Below the pieces are notes generated by a model that worked only from the letters and a program-made list of their open reading frames with translations, was not told the DNA's origin and did no database searches. From assembly GCF_013170805.1 (NCBI RefSeq), contig NZ_CP051293.1, forward strand, positions 3,912,001-3,976,000: DNA of 64,000 nucleotides, read 5' to 3'. Shown here piece by piece: positions 18,676 through 27,850 of the stretch. The first letter of the stretch is position 1; every line of letters starts with the position of its first letter. Source of the DNA: Mesorhizobium sp. NZP2077. GTDB lineage: Bacteria; Pseudomonadota; Alphaproteobacteria; Rhizobiales; Rhizobiaceae. A program made the translations under genes and the position numbers.

Positions 18676-19256
18676 TGACCGGAAAGCGGCTTGTTATCTC
18701 GGCGCTGGTGCTGGCGCTCGTCCAGATAGGCTTCCTGAGCTGGATCATCGCCGGCCGGGCGGCGATCCTGCGCCACGGCAAGGAGGTGCTGTTGAAGATC
18801 GAACCCGTCGATCCGCGCGACCTGCTGCGCGGCGACTACATTATCCTGAGCTACGACATCTCGCGCATACCGGTGAAAATGATCGCCAACATTCCCGCCG
18901 GCAAACTCTCCAGCGACGACACCTCGATTGCCGTCCGCTTGAAGAAAGGCGTCGACGGCTATTGGACACCGACCACCGCCTGGTTCGGCAAGGCACCAAC
19001 GCAGGCCGCCGCGGATGAGGCTGATATATCAGGCCATGTTGCAGCGGGTTGGGATCTTCGCGAGGAAGGAGCGTCGATCGCACCGGATTACGGTATAGAA
19101 CGCTTTTACCTGCCGGAAGGCGAGGGCATGGCGATCCAGAACGACATGCGGGTGCGCCCGTTCGGGATAAAGCTTGTCCTTGCCAGCGACGGCACCGCGC
19201 AGATCAAGGCACTGGTCGACGGCGACAAGACACTGTTCGAGGAGCCGCTGTATTAG
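18672..19256 (+). CDS. GDYXXLXY domain membrane-anchored protein
   Basis: The 194-residue protein has an N-terminal membrane helix (LVISALVLALVQIGFLSWII) and then the name-giving motif DLLRGDYIILSYDIS near residue 57. A second conserved block, YGIERFYLPEGEG, follows. The domain faces the periplasm by prediction. It is translationally coupled to the DUF2157 gene, so both products probably work together. Confidence 0.87.
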   Translation: MMTGKRLVISALVLALVQIGFLSWIIAGRAAILRHGKEVLLKIEPVDPRDLLRGDYIILSYDISRIPVKMIANIPAGKLSSDDTSIAVRLKKGVDGYWTPTTAWFGKAPTQAAADEADISGHVAAGWDLREEGASIAPDYGIERFYLPEGEGMAIQNDMRVRPFGIKLVLASDGTAQIKALVDGDKTLFEEPLY

Positions 19257-19394
19257 GCTGCGGTGTTGGTTCCAATAGTGGTTTGGAATGGCACACGTGA
19301 CAGCGCCGGTCCTCCTTCGCCAAGGCTTCGGAGGACACTCCTTCGTCTAACGAGCTTCAGGTGGCCTGCCACCCGAAGGTCGAAGAGCGAAGGG

Positions 19395-19477
19395 TGGTGC
19401 GGGTAGAGGGACTCGAACCCCCACGATCTCTCGCCAGAACCTAAATCTGGTGCGTCTACCAGTTCCGCCATACCCGC
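19395..19477 (-). tRNA. tRNA-Leu (TAG)
   Basis: Read on the minus strand the gene begins GCGGGTATGGCGGAACTGGT and ends in TACCCGC-A-CCA. The acceptor stem GCGGGTA/TACCCGC pairs fully, the anticodon arm CCAGA-TTTAGGT-TCTGG gives a TAG anticodon, there is a class II extra arm, and the T-arm reads GGGGGTTCGAGTCCCTC. The CCA end is encoded. No duplicated 3' end was found nearby, so there is no sign of an integrated element at this tRNA. Confidence 0.95.
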
Positions 19478-19517
19478 GTTGCCCGGCAATCCCATGTAGC
19501 CATCATTCTGTCAATCT

Positions 19518-19593
19518 CAGGTTCAAGATGTTGGGTCAGGTCCAAAATGTCGGGTGAGGGCCAAAATGTCGGTTCAGGGCCGAAATGTTGGTT
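19518..19593. repeat. Four tandem 19-bp repeats
   Basis: Four directly repeated 19-bp units start at 19518, 19537, 19556 and 19575. The shared core is CAAAATGTCGG, with small variations (CAAGATGTTGG, CGAAATGTTGG). They lie between tRNA-Leu and trigger factor. Regular phasing without spacers suggests an iteron-like protein-binding array or simple slippage; function is unknown. Confidence 0.8.
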
Positions 19594-19873
19594 ATTCGCC
19601 TAAACGCGAAGACTGTTGAAAATTAGCCTCGCCTGTGACAAAAGGCGTGTCAAATGTGACGGGACGCGACGATCCGCTTCTACAGAATGTGATAAGAAGT
19701 AGGAAAAACAAGAACTTATTCACATTTTGGAACGCAGTTTGGGAGAGTTTGAGCCGTAATTTCGGTCAAATCGCCAGGTTCCGTACCAAAAGCCATTCCC
19801 GGCAAGATTATACCGGCAGGCTGTAAACGGCAGAGGCCGTGGCAGTCTCATTGGTGAAAACAAAGGTTTTACG

Positions 19874-21352
19874 ATGCAGGTCACCGAAACGCTCAACTCC
19901 GGTCTCAAGCGCGAGATCAAGATCACCGTGCCGGCGGGTGACATGGAAGCCAAGCTGATGGCGCGGCTGTCGGACGCCCGCAACAAGGTTCGCATCAACG
20001 GCTTCCGGCCGGGCAAGGTGCCGGTGCAGCACCTGCGCAAGGTCTACGGCAAGTCGTTCATGGCCGAAGTGGTCAACGAGATCCTCAACGATTCGACCCG
20101 TTCGATCATCACGGGTCGTGGCGAAAAAGCCGCCATGCAGCCCGAAGTCATCATGACCGAGGACGAGAAGGAAGCCGAGAAGATCCTGGCCGGCGGTACC
20201 GACTTCGAGTTCCGCCTCAACTACGAGATCATTCCGGCGATCGAGATCAAGGATTTTTCCGACATCAAAGTGACGCGTCAGGTGTTCGACGTGCCGGACA
20301 CCGAGATCGACGACCAGGTCAAGCGGGTCGCCGAATCGGCGCGCAGCTATGAGCCGAAGACCGGCAAGGCCGCTGAAGGCGACCGCGTCAGCATCGACTA
20401 TGTCGGCAAGATCGACGGCGAAGCCTTCGCCGGCGGCGCCGGCACCGACCAGCCGCTGGTGCTCGGCTCCAAGGAGTTCATTCCGGGCTTCGAGGACCAG
20501 TTGGTCGGCGCCAAGGCCGGCGACGAAAAGCAGGTCACCGTGACCTTCCCGGAAAACTACCAGGCGGCCCATCTGGCCGGCAAGGAAGCCACCTTCGACG
20601 TCACCGTCAAGGAAGTGTCGAAGCCGGGCGAACTGGAAATCAACGACGAGACCGCCAAGAACCTTGGCCTGGAATCGCTGGAGCGCCTGCGTGAGATCGT
20701 GCGCGGCCAGATCGAGAACCAGTTCGGCTCGATGACGCGCCAGAAGGTCAAGCGCCAGCTGCTCGACCAACTCGACGCGGCCTATTCGTTCGAGGCGCCG
20801 TCGAAGCTCATCGAGGCCGAGTTCAACAACATCTGGGCGCAGGTCAACCGCGATCTGGAAGCCGCTGGCCGCACCTTCGCCGACGAAGAGACGACCGAGG
20901 AAGAGGCCCGCGCCGAATATCTGCGTCTTGCCGAACGCCGCGTGCGTCTCGGCCTGGTGCTGGCCGAGATCGGCGAGAAGGCCGGTGTCACCGTTTCGGA
21001 CGAGGAATTGCAGCGCGGCCTGTTCGAGCAGGTTCGCCGCTTCCCGGCCAACCAGCAGCAGGAAGCTTTCGAGTTCTACCGCAACAATCCCGAGGCGCTG
21101 AATGCGCTGCGCGCACCGATGTTCGAGGAGAAGGTGGTCGACCACCTGCTCGGCCAGATCTCGGTCACCGACGTCAAGGTCAGCAAGGAAGAGCTGATGG
21201 CCGACGACGAGGACGCGGAAACCGCGACCAAGGCGAAGCCGGCGAAGAAGGCCGCGGCCAAGAAGGCTGAAGCCAAGGCGAACGAGGACGAGGCGGAAGA
21301 GCCGAAGAAGAAGGCTGCGCCGAAGAAAAAGGCTGCCAAGGACGCCGAATAA
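19874..21352 (+). CDS. tig: Trigger factor
   Basis: Trigger factor is the ribosome-bound chaperone and prolyl isomerase. The N-terminal ribosome-binding domain includes the signature GFRPGKVP around residue 47. The FKBP-type domain (about 150-245) carries [20 protein letters not shown] and [15 protein letters not shown]. The C-terminal chaperone arms follow. The 492-residue protein is longer than E. coli Tig (432) because of a Lys/Ala-rich tail from about residue 445, common in rhizobia. Confidence 0.96.
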   Translation: MQVTETLNSGLKREIKITVPAGDMEAKLMARLSDARNKVRINGFRPGKVPVQHLRKVYGKSFMAEVVNEILNDSTRSIITGRGEKAAMQPEVIMTEDEKEAEKILAGGTDFEFRLNYEIIPAIEIKDFSDIKVTRQVFDVPDTEIDDQVKRVAESARSYEPKTGKAAEGDRVSIDYVGKIDGEAFAGGAGTDQPLVLGSKEFIPGFEDQLVGAKAGDEKQVTVTFPENYQAAHLAGKEATFDVTVKEVSKPGELEINDETAKNLGLESLERLREIVRGQIENQFGSMTRQKVKRQLLDQLDAAYSFEAPSKLIEAEFNNIWAQVNRDLEAAGRTFADEETTEEEARAEYLRLAERRVRLGLVLAEIGEKAGVTVSDEELQRGLFEQVRRFPANQQQEAFEFYRNNPEALNALRAPMFEEKVVDHLLGQISVTDVKVSKEELMADDEDAETATKAKPAKKAAAKKAEAKANEDEAEEPKKKAAPKKKAAKDAE

Positions 21353-21377
21353 GGTCCCGCACTTCATGGAATCGACG

Positions 21378-21403
21378 AAGGCCGCCCTCGGGGCGGCCTT
21401 TTT
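21378..21403 (+). terminator. Rho-independent terminator of tig
   Basis: AAGGCCGCC and GGCGGCCTT form a perfect 9-bp stem around CTCGG, followed by TTTTT. It lies 26 bp after the tig stop. Confidence 0.88.
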
Positions 21404-21516
21404 CGTTGCGAAACTGCAACAGCCGATTGACTTCGCAGGAGGCGGCACTTGGCTAAACCAAGCGCTAATCACTATCTGCACTGTTGCTGCAAATCGTGTG
21501 GTTCCTGGAGGGGGCG

Positions 21517-22041
21517 TTGAGCCTATTCTTCGAAACGGGGCGTGCCGTCGTCCTGGCGCTTGTTCTGGCCTTCGCCTGCGATCTTGCCCAAGCCGACGCG
21601 CTTGCCGGCGAGTGGCGCTTTTTCACGGAAGACGGTGGCCTTGTCACCGCTTCGCTTCATGGCACCAACAAACTGATCACGGGTGGCGGCGCCTTGAGCT
21701 ACAGCCCGGTCCTGACCATTGCCTGCCGGGCCGACGGCGAACCGCGCTGGACCGAATGGCTGCAATTGAATGACGGGGTTTCGGCCAGCCGCAAGATCAC
21801 CATGTCGGTCACCGTCGACGGCGGCGGCAAGTTCGACGAGAGTTGGTCGGTCGGGTCACGTGGCCGAATCCTGGTGCGCGACGGCGCTGACGGTATCAAG
21901 CGCCTTGTTCCCGCAAGCCGGCTGTCGCTTTCCTGGCGGTTCGGACTGTTGTCCGGCCGCGGCCAGGCGGATTTCGACCTCACCGGGCTTGAGACGGCGG
22001 TCGAGCAGATCGCCGGGACCTGCCGTACCAATCCGCCCTGA
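21517..22041 (+). CDS. Hypothetical secreted protein
   Basis: The protein has a likely signal peptide (VVLALVLAFACDLAQADA) and about 150 exported residues of unknown function, with one Cys near each end of the mature part. No ATG is available. I chose the TTG at 21517 because GGAGGGGG lies 2-8 bases upstream; a TTG at 21484 lacks a ribosome site. It follows the tig terminator and stands alone. Confidence 0.6.
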   Translation: MSLFFETGRAVVLALVLAFACDLAQADALAGEWRFFTEDGGLVTASLHGTNKLITGGGALSYSPVLTIACRADGEPRWTEWLQLNDGVSASRKITMSVTVDGGGKFDESWSVGSRGRILVRDGADGIKRLVPASRLSLSWRFGLLSGRGQADFDLTGLETAVEQIAGTCRTNPP

Positions 22042-22103
22042 TCAGACTCTGGCGCTTTGGTTGGTAAGCGGCCCCCGAAACCGCCTTCCCGAAAAGACCT
22101 CCA

Positions 22104-22289
22104 GTGCCTGCGCCCGACCATGCCTTCGCCAATGACAATGTGATTTTCGCGGCCCAGTTCGAAGAGCAGGAATTCATCGCGCTTGGCCGCGAGGACCGCA
22201 CGAGGCAGGATATCGAGCGCGCCCTGGATGACGCGGGGTTGCCGACTACCGTTTCGAAACGCCGTTCACTCCGGCTCGGCCTGACCTGA
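22104..22289 (+). CDS. Small hypothetical protein
   Basis: A 61-residue frame with a GTG start (MPAPDHAFANDNVIFAAQFE...). It contains the DHAFANDN segment, similar to short ANDN stretches in other rhizobial small proteins. It ends KRRSLRLGLT. The ribosome site is weak (CCTCCAGT), so its expression is uncertain. Confidence 0.35.
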   Translation: MPAPDHAFANDNVIFAAQFEEQEFIALGREDRTRQDIERALDDAGLPTTVSKRRSLRLGLT

Positions 22290-22490
22290 ATCTCAATTAA
22301 TTGGCCGACTTGTCAATCTGATTTCAGCAGTCGACGAGGACTCGCAGCGCTTTCCGGCAACTTAGCTCGCAGCTGCCGCTCCGGAATGGCCGTCGGGCGT
22401 TTCTGGCACGGCCAGAAACAGCAATGCCGCCGGGCCGACCCGACGGCATCGTCTTGGACAAATCAGGATACCGCGGTTGTGCTCGACGCT

Positions 22491-23309
22491 CTAAGGTGTC
22501 GCCTGTGCTTCGATCTTGGTAGCCATCTGGTCGATCTTGCCGGCGAGGACGCCCTGGGCCCAGGCCGTGACATCAGCATCGACGGGCTTGTTGGCCATGT
22601 CCGCCAGCGCCGCGTCGAGTGATGCCTGATCGGTGCCGACGGTCGCCGTGACCGCAGCTGCCTCGGCCTGGTCGGCCGCCGTGTTGTCGGCGGTGACCAC
22701 TGCCTGCTGAGCAGTGACCTCGGCCTGCAGAGCCGATATCTTCCCAGGCAGGGCCGCCTGGTCTGCGGGCGACATGGCGGCAATCTGAGCCGCCGTCAGT
22801 GACGTCAGCGCGCTCAGTTGCGTATTCAGGGCATCCAATTGGGCCTGGGCTGCGGCCGCTGTGGCGGCTGCCGCATCAGCGGCGGCCTGGGCGACCTTGG
22901 CTTTCGCGGACTGCGTCACAAACGCCTGAATGGCGGCGAACTTCTTGCTCTTCGAGTTCATATAGGCGTTGATGTTGCGCTGCAGCGAGTTCAGCCGACC
23001 AAGCTTGGCGTGGATGTTCTTCTCCTTGGGTACGGACGAGACCTCAGTCGTATCGACCGTCGTGTCCGTTTCCGACTTGGCCACCTGTCCCTTGGCTGAC
23101 GACGACTTGCCGTGCGAAGCGCCGCTGTTGCCATGCGAGGCGCCACCATTGCCCTTGCCGTTACCACCCCCGTTGCCGCCGCCATTGCCGTTGCCACCGC
23201 CATTGCCGTTGCCACCGCCGCCGCCGTTGCCACCGGCTCCGGCGAGCACCGGGGACGCCAGAAGCGCCAATGCGGCAAGCGCCGCGAACAGAGTTTTTCG
23301 GTTTGTCAT
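22491..23309 (-). CDS. Secreted Gly/Asn-rich protein with Ala-rich coiled-coil domain
   Basis: The 272-residue protein begins with a clear signal peptide (MTNRKTLFAALAALALLASP). Residues about 25-60 are almost only Gly and Asn (repeats of GGGNGNG), then a SHGNSGASHGKSS spacer. The rest (about 105-270) is Ala/Gln-rich helix, likely coiled coil. The function is unknown; an exported structural or surface protein is plausible. The ribosome site GAGGAGG precedes the ATG. Proline-rich frames on the other strand are shadows of the Gly repeat. Confidence 0.75.
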   Translation of the reverse strand: MTNRKTLFAALAALALLASPVLAGAGGNGGGGGNGNGGGNGNGGGNGGGNGKGNGGASHGNSGASHGKSSSAKGQVAKSETDTTVDTTEVSSVPKEKNIHAKLGRLNSLQRNINAYMNSKSKKFAAIQAFVTQSAKAKVAQAAADAAAATAAAAQAQLDALNTQLSALTSLTAAQIAAMSPADQAALPGKISALQAEVTAQQAVVTADNTAADQAEAAAVTATVGTDQASLDAALADMANKPVDADVTAWAQGVLAGKIDQMATKIEAQATP

Positions 23310-23608
23310 GGGTAACCTCCTCGGGGAATCGCCATCCGCCCGACAGCTAAGGAAGCGTCGTATGAGGAATTGCTAAATGTACAGAGTAAACTTTAGACAA
23401 ATGCGGTCTCAATACGCGATCTGGCAACCAGAGGGCACCGTAACCTTTTGATATTTCATAAGAATTCTTGCCATGAAACTGCTGCAGTACTGAAGTCCCA
23501 TGTCGGCCGGACTATGGTCCTAGTTGCCAATCCGCGTCACAGCAACAGCCACGCGGATCCGGCGAAGACGACTTCGGCGGCATAGGGGGTCGCTGCCTAG
23601 ATAGGCAA

Positions 23609-23767
23609 CTAACCCTTCATGCTGGAATGGCCTTTGCGCCCGATGATGATGTGGTCGTGCACGGAAATGCCCAACCGCTTGGCCGCGTCGATGATCTCTT
23701 TCGTCATCTCGATATCGGCGCGCGACGGCGTCGGGTCGCCCGACGGGTGATTGTGGATCACGATCAG
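23609..23767 (-). pseudogene. radC: radC fragment (C-terminal JAMM domain only)
   Basis: Translating 23767 down to 23609 gives [18 protein letters not shown] and then a normal RadC C-terminus ending in GHSSMKG and a stop. The [14 protein letters not shown] segment is the metal-binding JAMM motif of RadC. Everything N-terminal to it is missing: in this frame a stop comes directly before the fragment, inside a direct repeat shared with 30.8 kb. The gene was therefore cut by an insertion or rearrangement. Confidence 0.8.
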
Positions 23768-23777
23768 TCACGCTGGA
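23747..23777. repeat. Direct repeat, left copy
   Basis: GTGATTGTGGATCACGATCAGTCACGCTGGA recurs as GTGATTGTGATGACGATCAGTCACGCTGGA at 30791-30820. The last 18 bases are identical. The left part is radC sequence, the right part is where the truncated DUF4336 gene ends. Confidence 0.75.
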
Positions 23778-24379
23778 TCACGTTGGTACACGGTGGAGCA
23801 AGAAACCTTGGGCGGATTTAGCGCGCCAAAGCGGGGTATTGAGCTGGGGCAGGGGATTTCGACGATTTTCGAAAGCCTTGCGATTGGCCGCATCCACCAA
23901 GGCCAATGACGTTTCAAGAACGTCTCGCTGAGGGTCTGCGAGAGGTCGGCGATGATGGCGGTGCACGACGCCCGGTGAAAGAAGATCAATTCGTCCATGA
24001 AAGGCGAGTTGGTGAAATAGAATTGGTCGATCTGCCCGCTCCATTCGGCGGGCGGATCGTCGGCTAGTACCCCGGCAAAATGGAGTTCCCTGCACTTAGC
24101 GGTTGTCGCCGCCGTTGCCCACAAATTCGCGCCTGGGAATGCGGCCTGCCACTCTCCCAGAAACAGGTAGTGCAGTTTGTTGGGGCTGACGATATGCCGA
24201 ACAGGACCTAGCGCCCGAATCTCGCCCTCGATCGCTGCCGTCTTTTCTACTGGCGACCATAGCCATAGCCCACCATCGGCAAGTCGGACGACGACCATCC
24301 GCGTCGGATAGTCGACGCCTTTGAACGAAACGACTCCGCCATCCGCAAACCACAGGTCCGATCCCAGCGGCTCCAGCAT
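23768..24379 (-). CDS. DUF4336 protein, 3'-truncated
   Basis: The N-terminal three quarters match the DUF4336 family (metallo-beta-lactamase-like fold): LEPLGSDLWFADGGVVSFKG, PTRMVVVRLADGGLWLWSPV and VSPNKLHYLFLGEWQAAFPG. After about residue 175 the sequence no longer looks like the family and stops inside the direct repeat at 23768. The usual C-terminal segment with the HG motif is absent, so the product is probably inactive. The ATG at 24379 fits the family start. Confidence 0.6.
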   Translation of the reverse strand: MLEPLGSDLWFADGGVVSFKGVDYPTRMVVVRLADGGLWLWSPVEKTAAIEGEIRALGPVRHIVSPNKLHYLFLGEWQAAFPGANLWATAATTAKCRELHFAGVLADDPPAEWSGQIDQFYFTNSPFMDELIFFHRASCTAIIADLSQTLSETFLKRHWPWWMRPIARLSKIVEIPCPSSIPRFGALNPPKVSCSTVYQRDPA

Positions 24380-24516
24380 GATCGTGAAGTCTAACCTGCC
24401 AAGAGGACGCTTTCCACCCCATGAGGGCGGTCGCACCGATTGCGGCCATATCGACCACGGTCGTCCAAAATGTTGCTGGTGCGACGGTTGCGAATATCCT
24501 CATTCTCGCTGAGTTC

Positions 24517-25434
24517 TCATGGACGAACGCGGATAACCGTCTTTCCCGCACGCCGCTCGGTTGAGTTGAAAGTGGCGACGGCATCATCCAGGCTTGAAAC
24601 TTTGCCGATGTTCGTCCGCAGTCTTCCGTCTCGAACCCGCTGGACTACCTCGGATAGGTGCGCGCGATTGGCCTCGACGACGAAGTCGCTCGTCCGGCCG
24701 TCGGCGGGGCGAACATCCGTCGGTGCGACTACGGTTACCAGCGTGCCGCCTGCACGGATCAGCGCTGCCGACCGCTTCTGAATGTCACCGCCGATGACGT
24801 CGAATACCAAATCAACGCCGCCGACATCTTCCAGTGTGTCGTTCCCAAGGTCGACAAATTCATTCGCGCCGAAGTCGAGCGCCTTCTGGCGGTCCGCGGC
24901 GCGTCCGGTGCCGATGACATAGGCGCCGGCCTCCCGCGCGAGTTGCGTCACCATCGAACCGACGGCGCCGGCAGCCCCATGCGCAAGCACGCTCTGCCCC
25001 GCCTGAAGGCGGCCATGCTGAAACAGGCCCTGCCACGCAGTCAGGCCCGAGATCGGCAAGCTCGCGCCCACCGTGAAGTCGACGTCGCCCGGCAGCGGCG
25101 CGAGGTTGCGTGCCTCCATGGCGACATGTTCGGCGAGGGTGCCGTCGCGGTGCCAGTCCGACAGGCCGAACACCCGCTGACCGACTGAAAGCCCCGTAGT
25201 GCCGTAGCCAAGCGCGGTGACGACGCCGGCCAATTCGTGGCCGAGGATCGACGGCGTCCGGTCACGAAAGGCGCGGTCTGCCCAGGTCGAAGGCCACTCC
25301 AGTTCGGTGTTGACGAATCCTGCCGCATGAACCTGAACGACAACGTCGTTGATCGCCGCCTGCGGCTCAGGCCGATCTACCAGCTTCATTCCGGCCGTTC
25401 CCGCGTTCTGATCCGTTACAACGATTGCCTTCAT
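24517..25434 (-). CDS. NADP-dependent oxidoreductase, quinone oxidoreductase (MDR) family
   Basis: This 305-residue medium-chain dehydrogenase lacks structural zinc cysteines and so belongs to the quinone-reductase branch. Visible parts are the GroES-like start with GHELAGVVTALG, and the cofactor-binding motif AHGAAGAVGSMVTQLAREAG around residue 165. Divergently placed to it is a LysR-type regulator that is now broken, so its original regulation has probably been lost. The substrate is unknown. Confidence 0.85.
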   Translation of the reverse strand: MKAIVVTDQNAGTAGMKLVDRPEPQAAINDVVVQVHAAGFVNTELEWPSTWADRAFRDRTPSILGHELAGVVTALGYGTTGLSVGQRVFGLSDWHRDGTLAEHVAMEARNLAPLPGDVDFTVGASLPISGLTAWQGLFQHGRLQAGQSVLAHGAAGAVGSMVTQLAREAGAYVIGTGRAADRQKALDFGANEFVDLGNDTLEDVGGVDLVFDVIGGDIQKRSAALIRAGGTLVTVVAPTDVRPADGRTSDFVVEANRAHLSEVVQRVRDGRLRTNIGKVSSLDDAVATFNSTERRAGKTVIRVRP

Positions 25435-25648
25435 CGGTAGTGCCTCCTCTGCCGTTCGTTCGTGGAAATGCCGCTTGTATGGACAGACCGTTCGACGTCT
25501 CGCCCTGGACAGTCGGTCGCTGACTCAATCGTCGCAGCTTTGGGCAAAAATTGCCAATAGCCGGCATGTATAGTTTCCATGCCGGTGGTAATTGCCCAGG
25601 AAGGACTTGCTGGATCTGGAAACGGGCGGGACGAATGAGGGCAGACCT

Positions 25649-26167
25649 ATGGATCTCAACCCGATCAGATATTTCCTGAACCTGGCGGTATCCTCAACTT
25701 CACCGAAGCCGCCATGCGAAGCGGTGTGTCCCAGCCCACGCTTACCCGCGCGATCCAGCGGGGGGCGGAATGCTGGTCTATCGCGATGGAAAAGATAGTC
25801 GGCTGACTGACCTTGGCCGCGACCTCCGATCCGAATTCGCCGCGATCGTGGACAGGGAGCAGCGGATTCGGGCGATATCCCTCAACCGGGTTCGCGGCCG
25901 CCGCGAGACGTTGACGCTGGGCATCGTGAACACCATCGCGCCGGCGCTGATCACCGGCTTCGTTTCACACGCCCTTCGACAGATGCCGATGCTCGAACTG
26001 GTTCTCTAGCCGATCACACGCGATCGGGGAATGGAGATGCTCCTCAGTGGGCAGATCGATGGGTGCTTCTGTACGGATCCGCCGGCCGGAAACAACCAGT
26101 TCGCCACTGTCGAAATGTTCAGTGAGCGGCTGTTGCTGGCGTTAGCGCAAGGGCACATCTTGGCAAA
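25649..26167 (+). pseudogene. LysR-family regulator, multiply frameshifted
   Basis: The helix-turn-helix half reads MDLNPIRYFLNLA in one frame, then NFTEAAMRSGVSQPTLTRAI in another, then MLVYRDGKDSRLTDLGRDLR in a third. The effector domain continues (GIVNTIAPALITGFVSHALR) to a stop, and further in-frame pieces (MEMLLSGQIDGCFCTDPPAG) follow after it. At least three indels or stops are needed to rebuild the gene. It lies divergent to the oxidoreductase gene, which was presumably its target. Confidence 0.8.
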
Positions 26168-26169
26168 CC

Positions 26170-26480
26170 GGGACTAGGTTTCGCGGAATTCCGTAAGGGA
26201 TTCCGCTACGCCTATTTCATGGCGGGACGATACGAGGATGCACTGCACGTTCTGGAGCGCCTGCCGCTCGAAAACTATAACAGCTTCTCTTGGATCGTTC
26301 GCGCTGCCGTTTATGTTGAACTTGGCCGTGACGAGAGGCCAGGACCTGGGTGGCCAAGGCCCTTCCGAAATATCCAGAGCGACCATCGAAGGCTTCGTGA
26401 ATGGACCTGGGTGGAGCGATTCCGAGCGGAAGCGAATAATCGCGATGAGACACGCTCGTTTTCCGCCTTGCGCTCTGCTG
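26170..26480 (+). pseudogene. Relic of a class III cyclase/TPR protein 3' end
   Basis: The frame from 26170 gives GFRYAYFMAGRYEDALHVLE and LENYNSFSWIVRAAVYVELG. A second frame then continues with TIEGFVNGPGWSDSERKRII and RHARFPPCA. These are typical of the C-terminal TPR region of rhizobial adenylate/guanylate cyclase-type regulators. The catalytic domain is absent and at least one frameshift splits the fragment. Confidence 0.6.
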
Positions 26481-26792
26481 GATCAGCCCAACGGAGTCAC
26501 CAGCCCATTCGCATTGCGGAATGCGTGAACTCAAAAGACCGCAGGCCATCAGCTTTGTGACCGGAGTCGATAGCGTGATCGAAGTGGATAGCGGAACAGC
26601 ACTTTTTAATCGCAGAAACGCGCTCCGTGCCGGGCGGCCACCCACGCCGATGACCGCTTTGGCGCACCATCGAACTCCAGCGCAGTTTCCAGTGTCCGCT
26701 GTGAGGCGATCGCGCAACGAAATTTAACGGCCGACAGGCTAAGGGTTTTGAGTGCCGGCAGGCGCAAATATCCTATCCTGTCGCTACTGTTG
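26481..26792. other. Stretch without a recognisable gene
   Basis: The region between the cyclase relic and the hydrolase gene contains only short frames on both strands without family motifs or ribosome sites. It is probably more decayed sequence. Confidence 0.5.
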
Positions 26793-27653
26793 CTACGGCG
26801 CGGCGACGAAGGTTGCGATGGCTTCAGCTATGAATTGCGGATCCTCTTCCGGCACCCAATGCGCTGCCTTCGGGCTGGTCCGATGGTCGACCTGTGCGGC
26901 GATCTCCCGCGCCATCTGTGGCATCCATTTGGCCAGACCACCGGCTTCGCCGGCCAACGTAAGCAGGGGCATCTCCAGCTTGCCCTGCTTGCGCGCTCTT
27001 TCGATCGCGCAGCAGTCGTCGTCAAATGCGCGATACAATTCGAACGCTGCGCGCATGGCGCCGGGCGTTGAATACGCATCGACGTAGAGGTCAAAGTCAT
27101 CACCGCTGATAGCAGAAGGGTCGAAGATCCGCACACCGATGATGTGATGCAGATAGCCACGCTCACGGCCGTGGACGAGATGCTCGGCGATGTCACGTGC
27201 CTGGTGAAAGGCGACATGCCAGCCGCGCGGATCACCTCGCATCGCCGTCATGAACGACGTCCCTTGAAGAGGCGCGTCGATAAGGACGAGGTGCGAAACG
27301 AACTCGCGAAAGCGGAATGCGAAGGCGAGAGCCACCATTGCGCCGATATCGTGACCGACGAGCGCAATTGGCTGCTGGACAGCGAGATGTTCGCGAAGGA
27401 GAGCCTCTATGTCACCGGCCATCGTCCATTTGTCGTAACCGCCGGCCGGCTTCGACGAGCCGCCCGCACCGCGATAATCCGGGACGATGACGCGAAAACC
27501 CATTTCGACCAGAAGCGGAGAGACTTTGCGCCACTCGTGACCGGTCTGCGGGAAACCGTGAAGCAGAACGGCGGTGCGCGGACCTTCTCCATATGCGGCA
27601 AAATGCAATTTCACATCGTTCCCGATACTTACTACGGCATGTTGAGATGTCAT
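26793..27653 (-). CDS. Alpha/beta hydrolase (epoxide hydrolase / haloalkane dehalogenase type)
   Basis: The 286-residue protein has the oxyanion motif LLHGFPQTGHEW around residue 30, the nucleophile elbow VGHDIGAMVA with Asp as nucleophile around residue 100, and the late His in AAHWVPEEDP. An Asp nucleophile points to epoxide hydrolases, haloalkane dehalogenases or fluoroacetate dehalogenases rather than esterases. I started at ATG 27653, where the conserved part begins; the longer frame adds 14 residues. The physiological substrate is not evident. Confidence 0.85.
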   Translation of the reverse strand: MTSQHAVVSIGNDVKLHFAAYGEGPRTAVLLHGFPQTGHEWRKVSPLLVEMGFRVIVPDYRGAGGSSKPAGGYDKWTMAGDIEALLREHLAVQQPIALVGHDIGAMVALAFAFRFREFVSHLVLIDAPLQGTSFMTAMRGDPRGWHVAFHQARDIAEHLVHGRERGYLHHIIGVRIFDPSAISGDDFDLYVDAYSTPGAMRAAFELYRAFDDDCCAIERARKQGKLEMPLLTLAGEAGGLAKWMPQMAREIAAQVDHRTSPKAAHWVPEEDPQFIAEAIATFVAAP

Positions 27654-27850
27654 GGTAATCAGGCCCTCAATGCGTTCGTCCCTCGATACGTCCAAGGCTT
27701 GTTGGTCTAGCTCTTAAGCTTAGAGCGTGTGCGCCGATCAGCCAGTCCTCGACGTCGTAGCGGATATTGCGGAAAACGCGGGTGGTCGCCGAGCCCGCAA
27801 GATAGCCTGCCTGAGTTTCTCCGCCCGCCGAACAGAATGGCTCACACTGG

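Noticed and set aside
19395..19477. tRNA-Leu as an integration site of a genomic island
   Set aside because: No second copy of the tRNA 3' end and no integrase were found; the genes on both sides are core genes.
19518..19593. CRISPR array
   Set aside because: The repeats are directly adjacent with no spacers, and no cas genes are present.
22818..23376. Proline-rich plus-strand proteins
   Set aside because: They are the complement of the Gly/Asn repeat codons of the secreted protein at 22491-23309.
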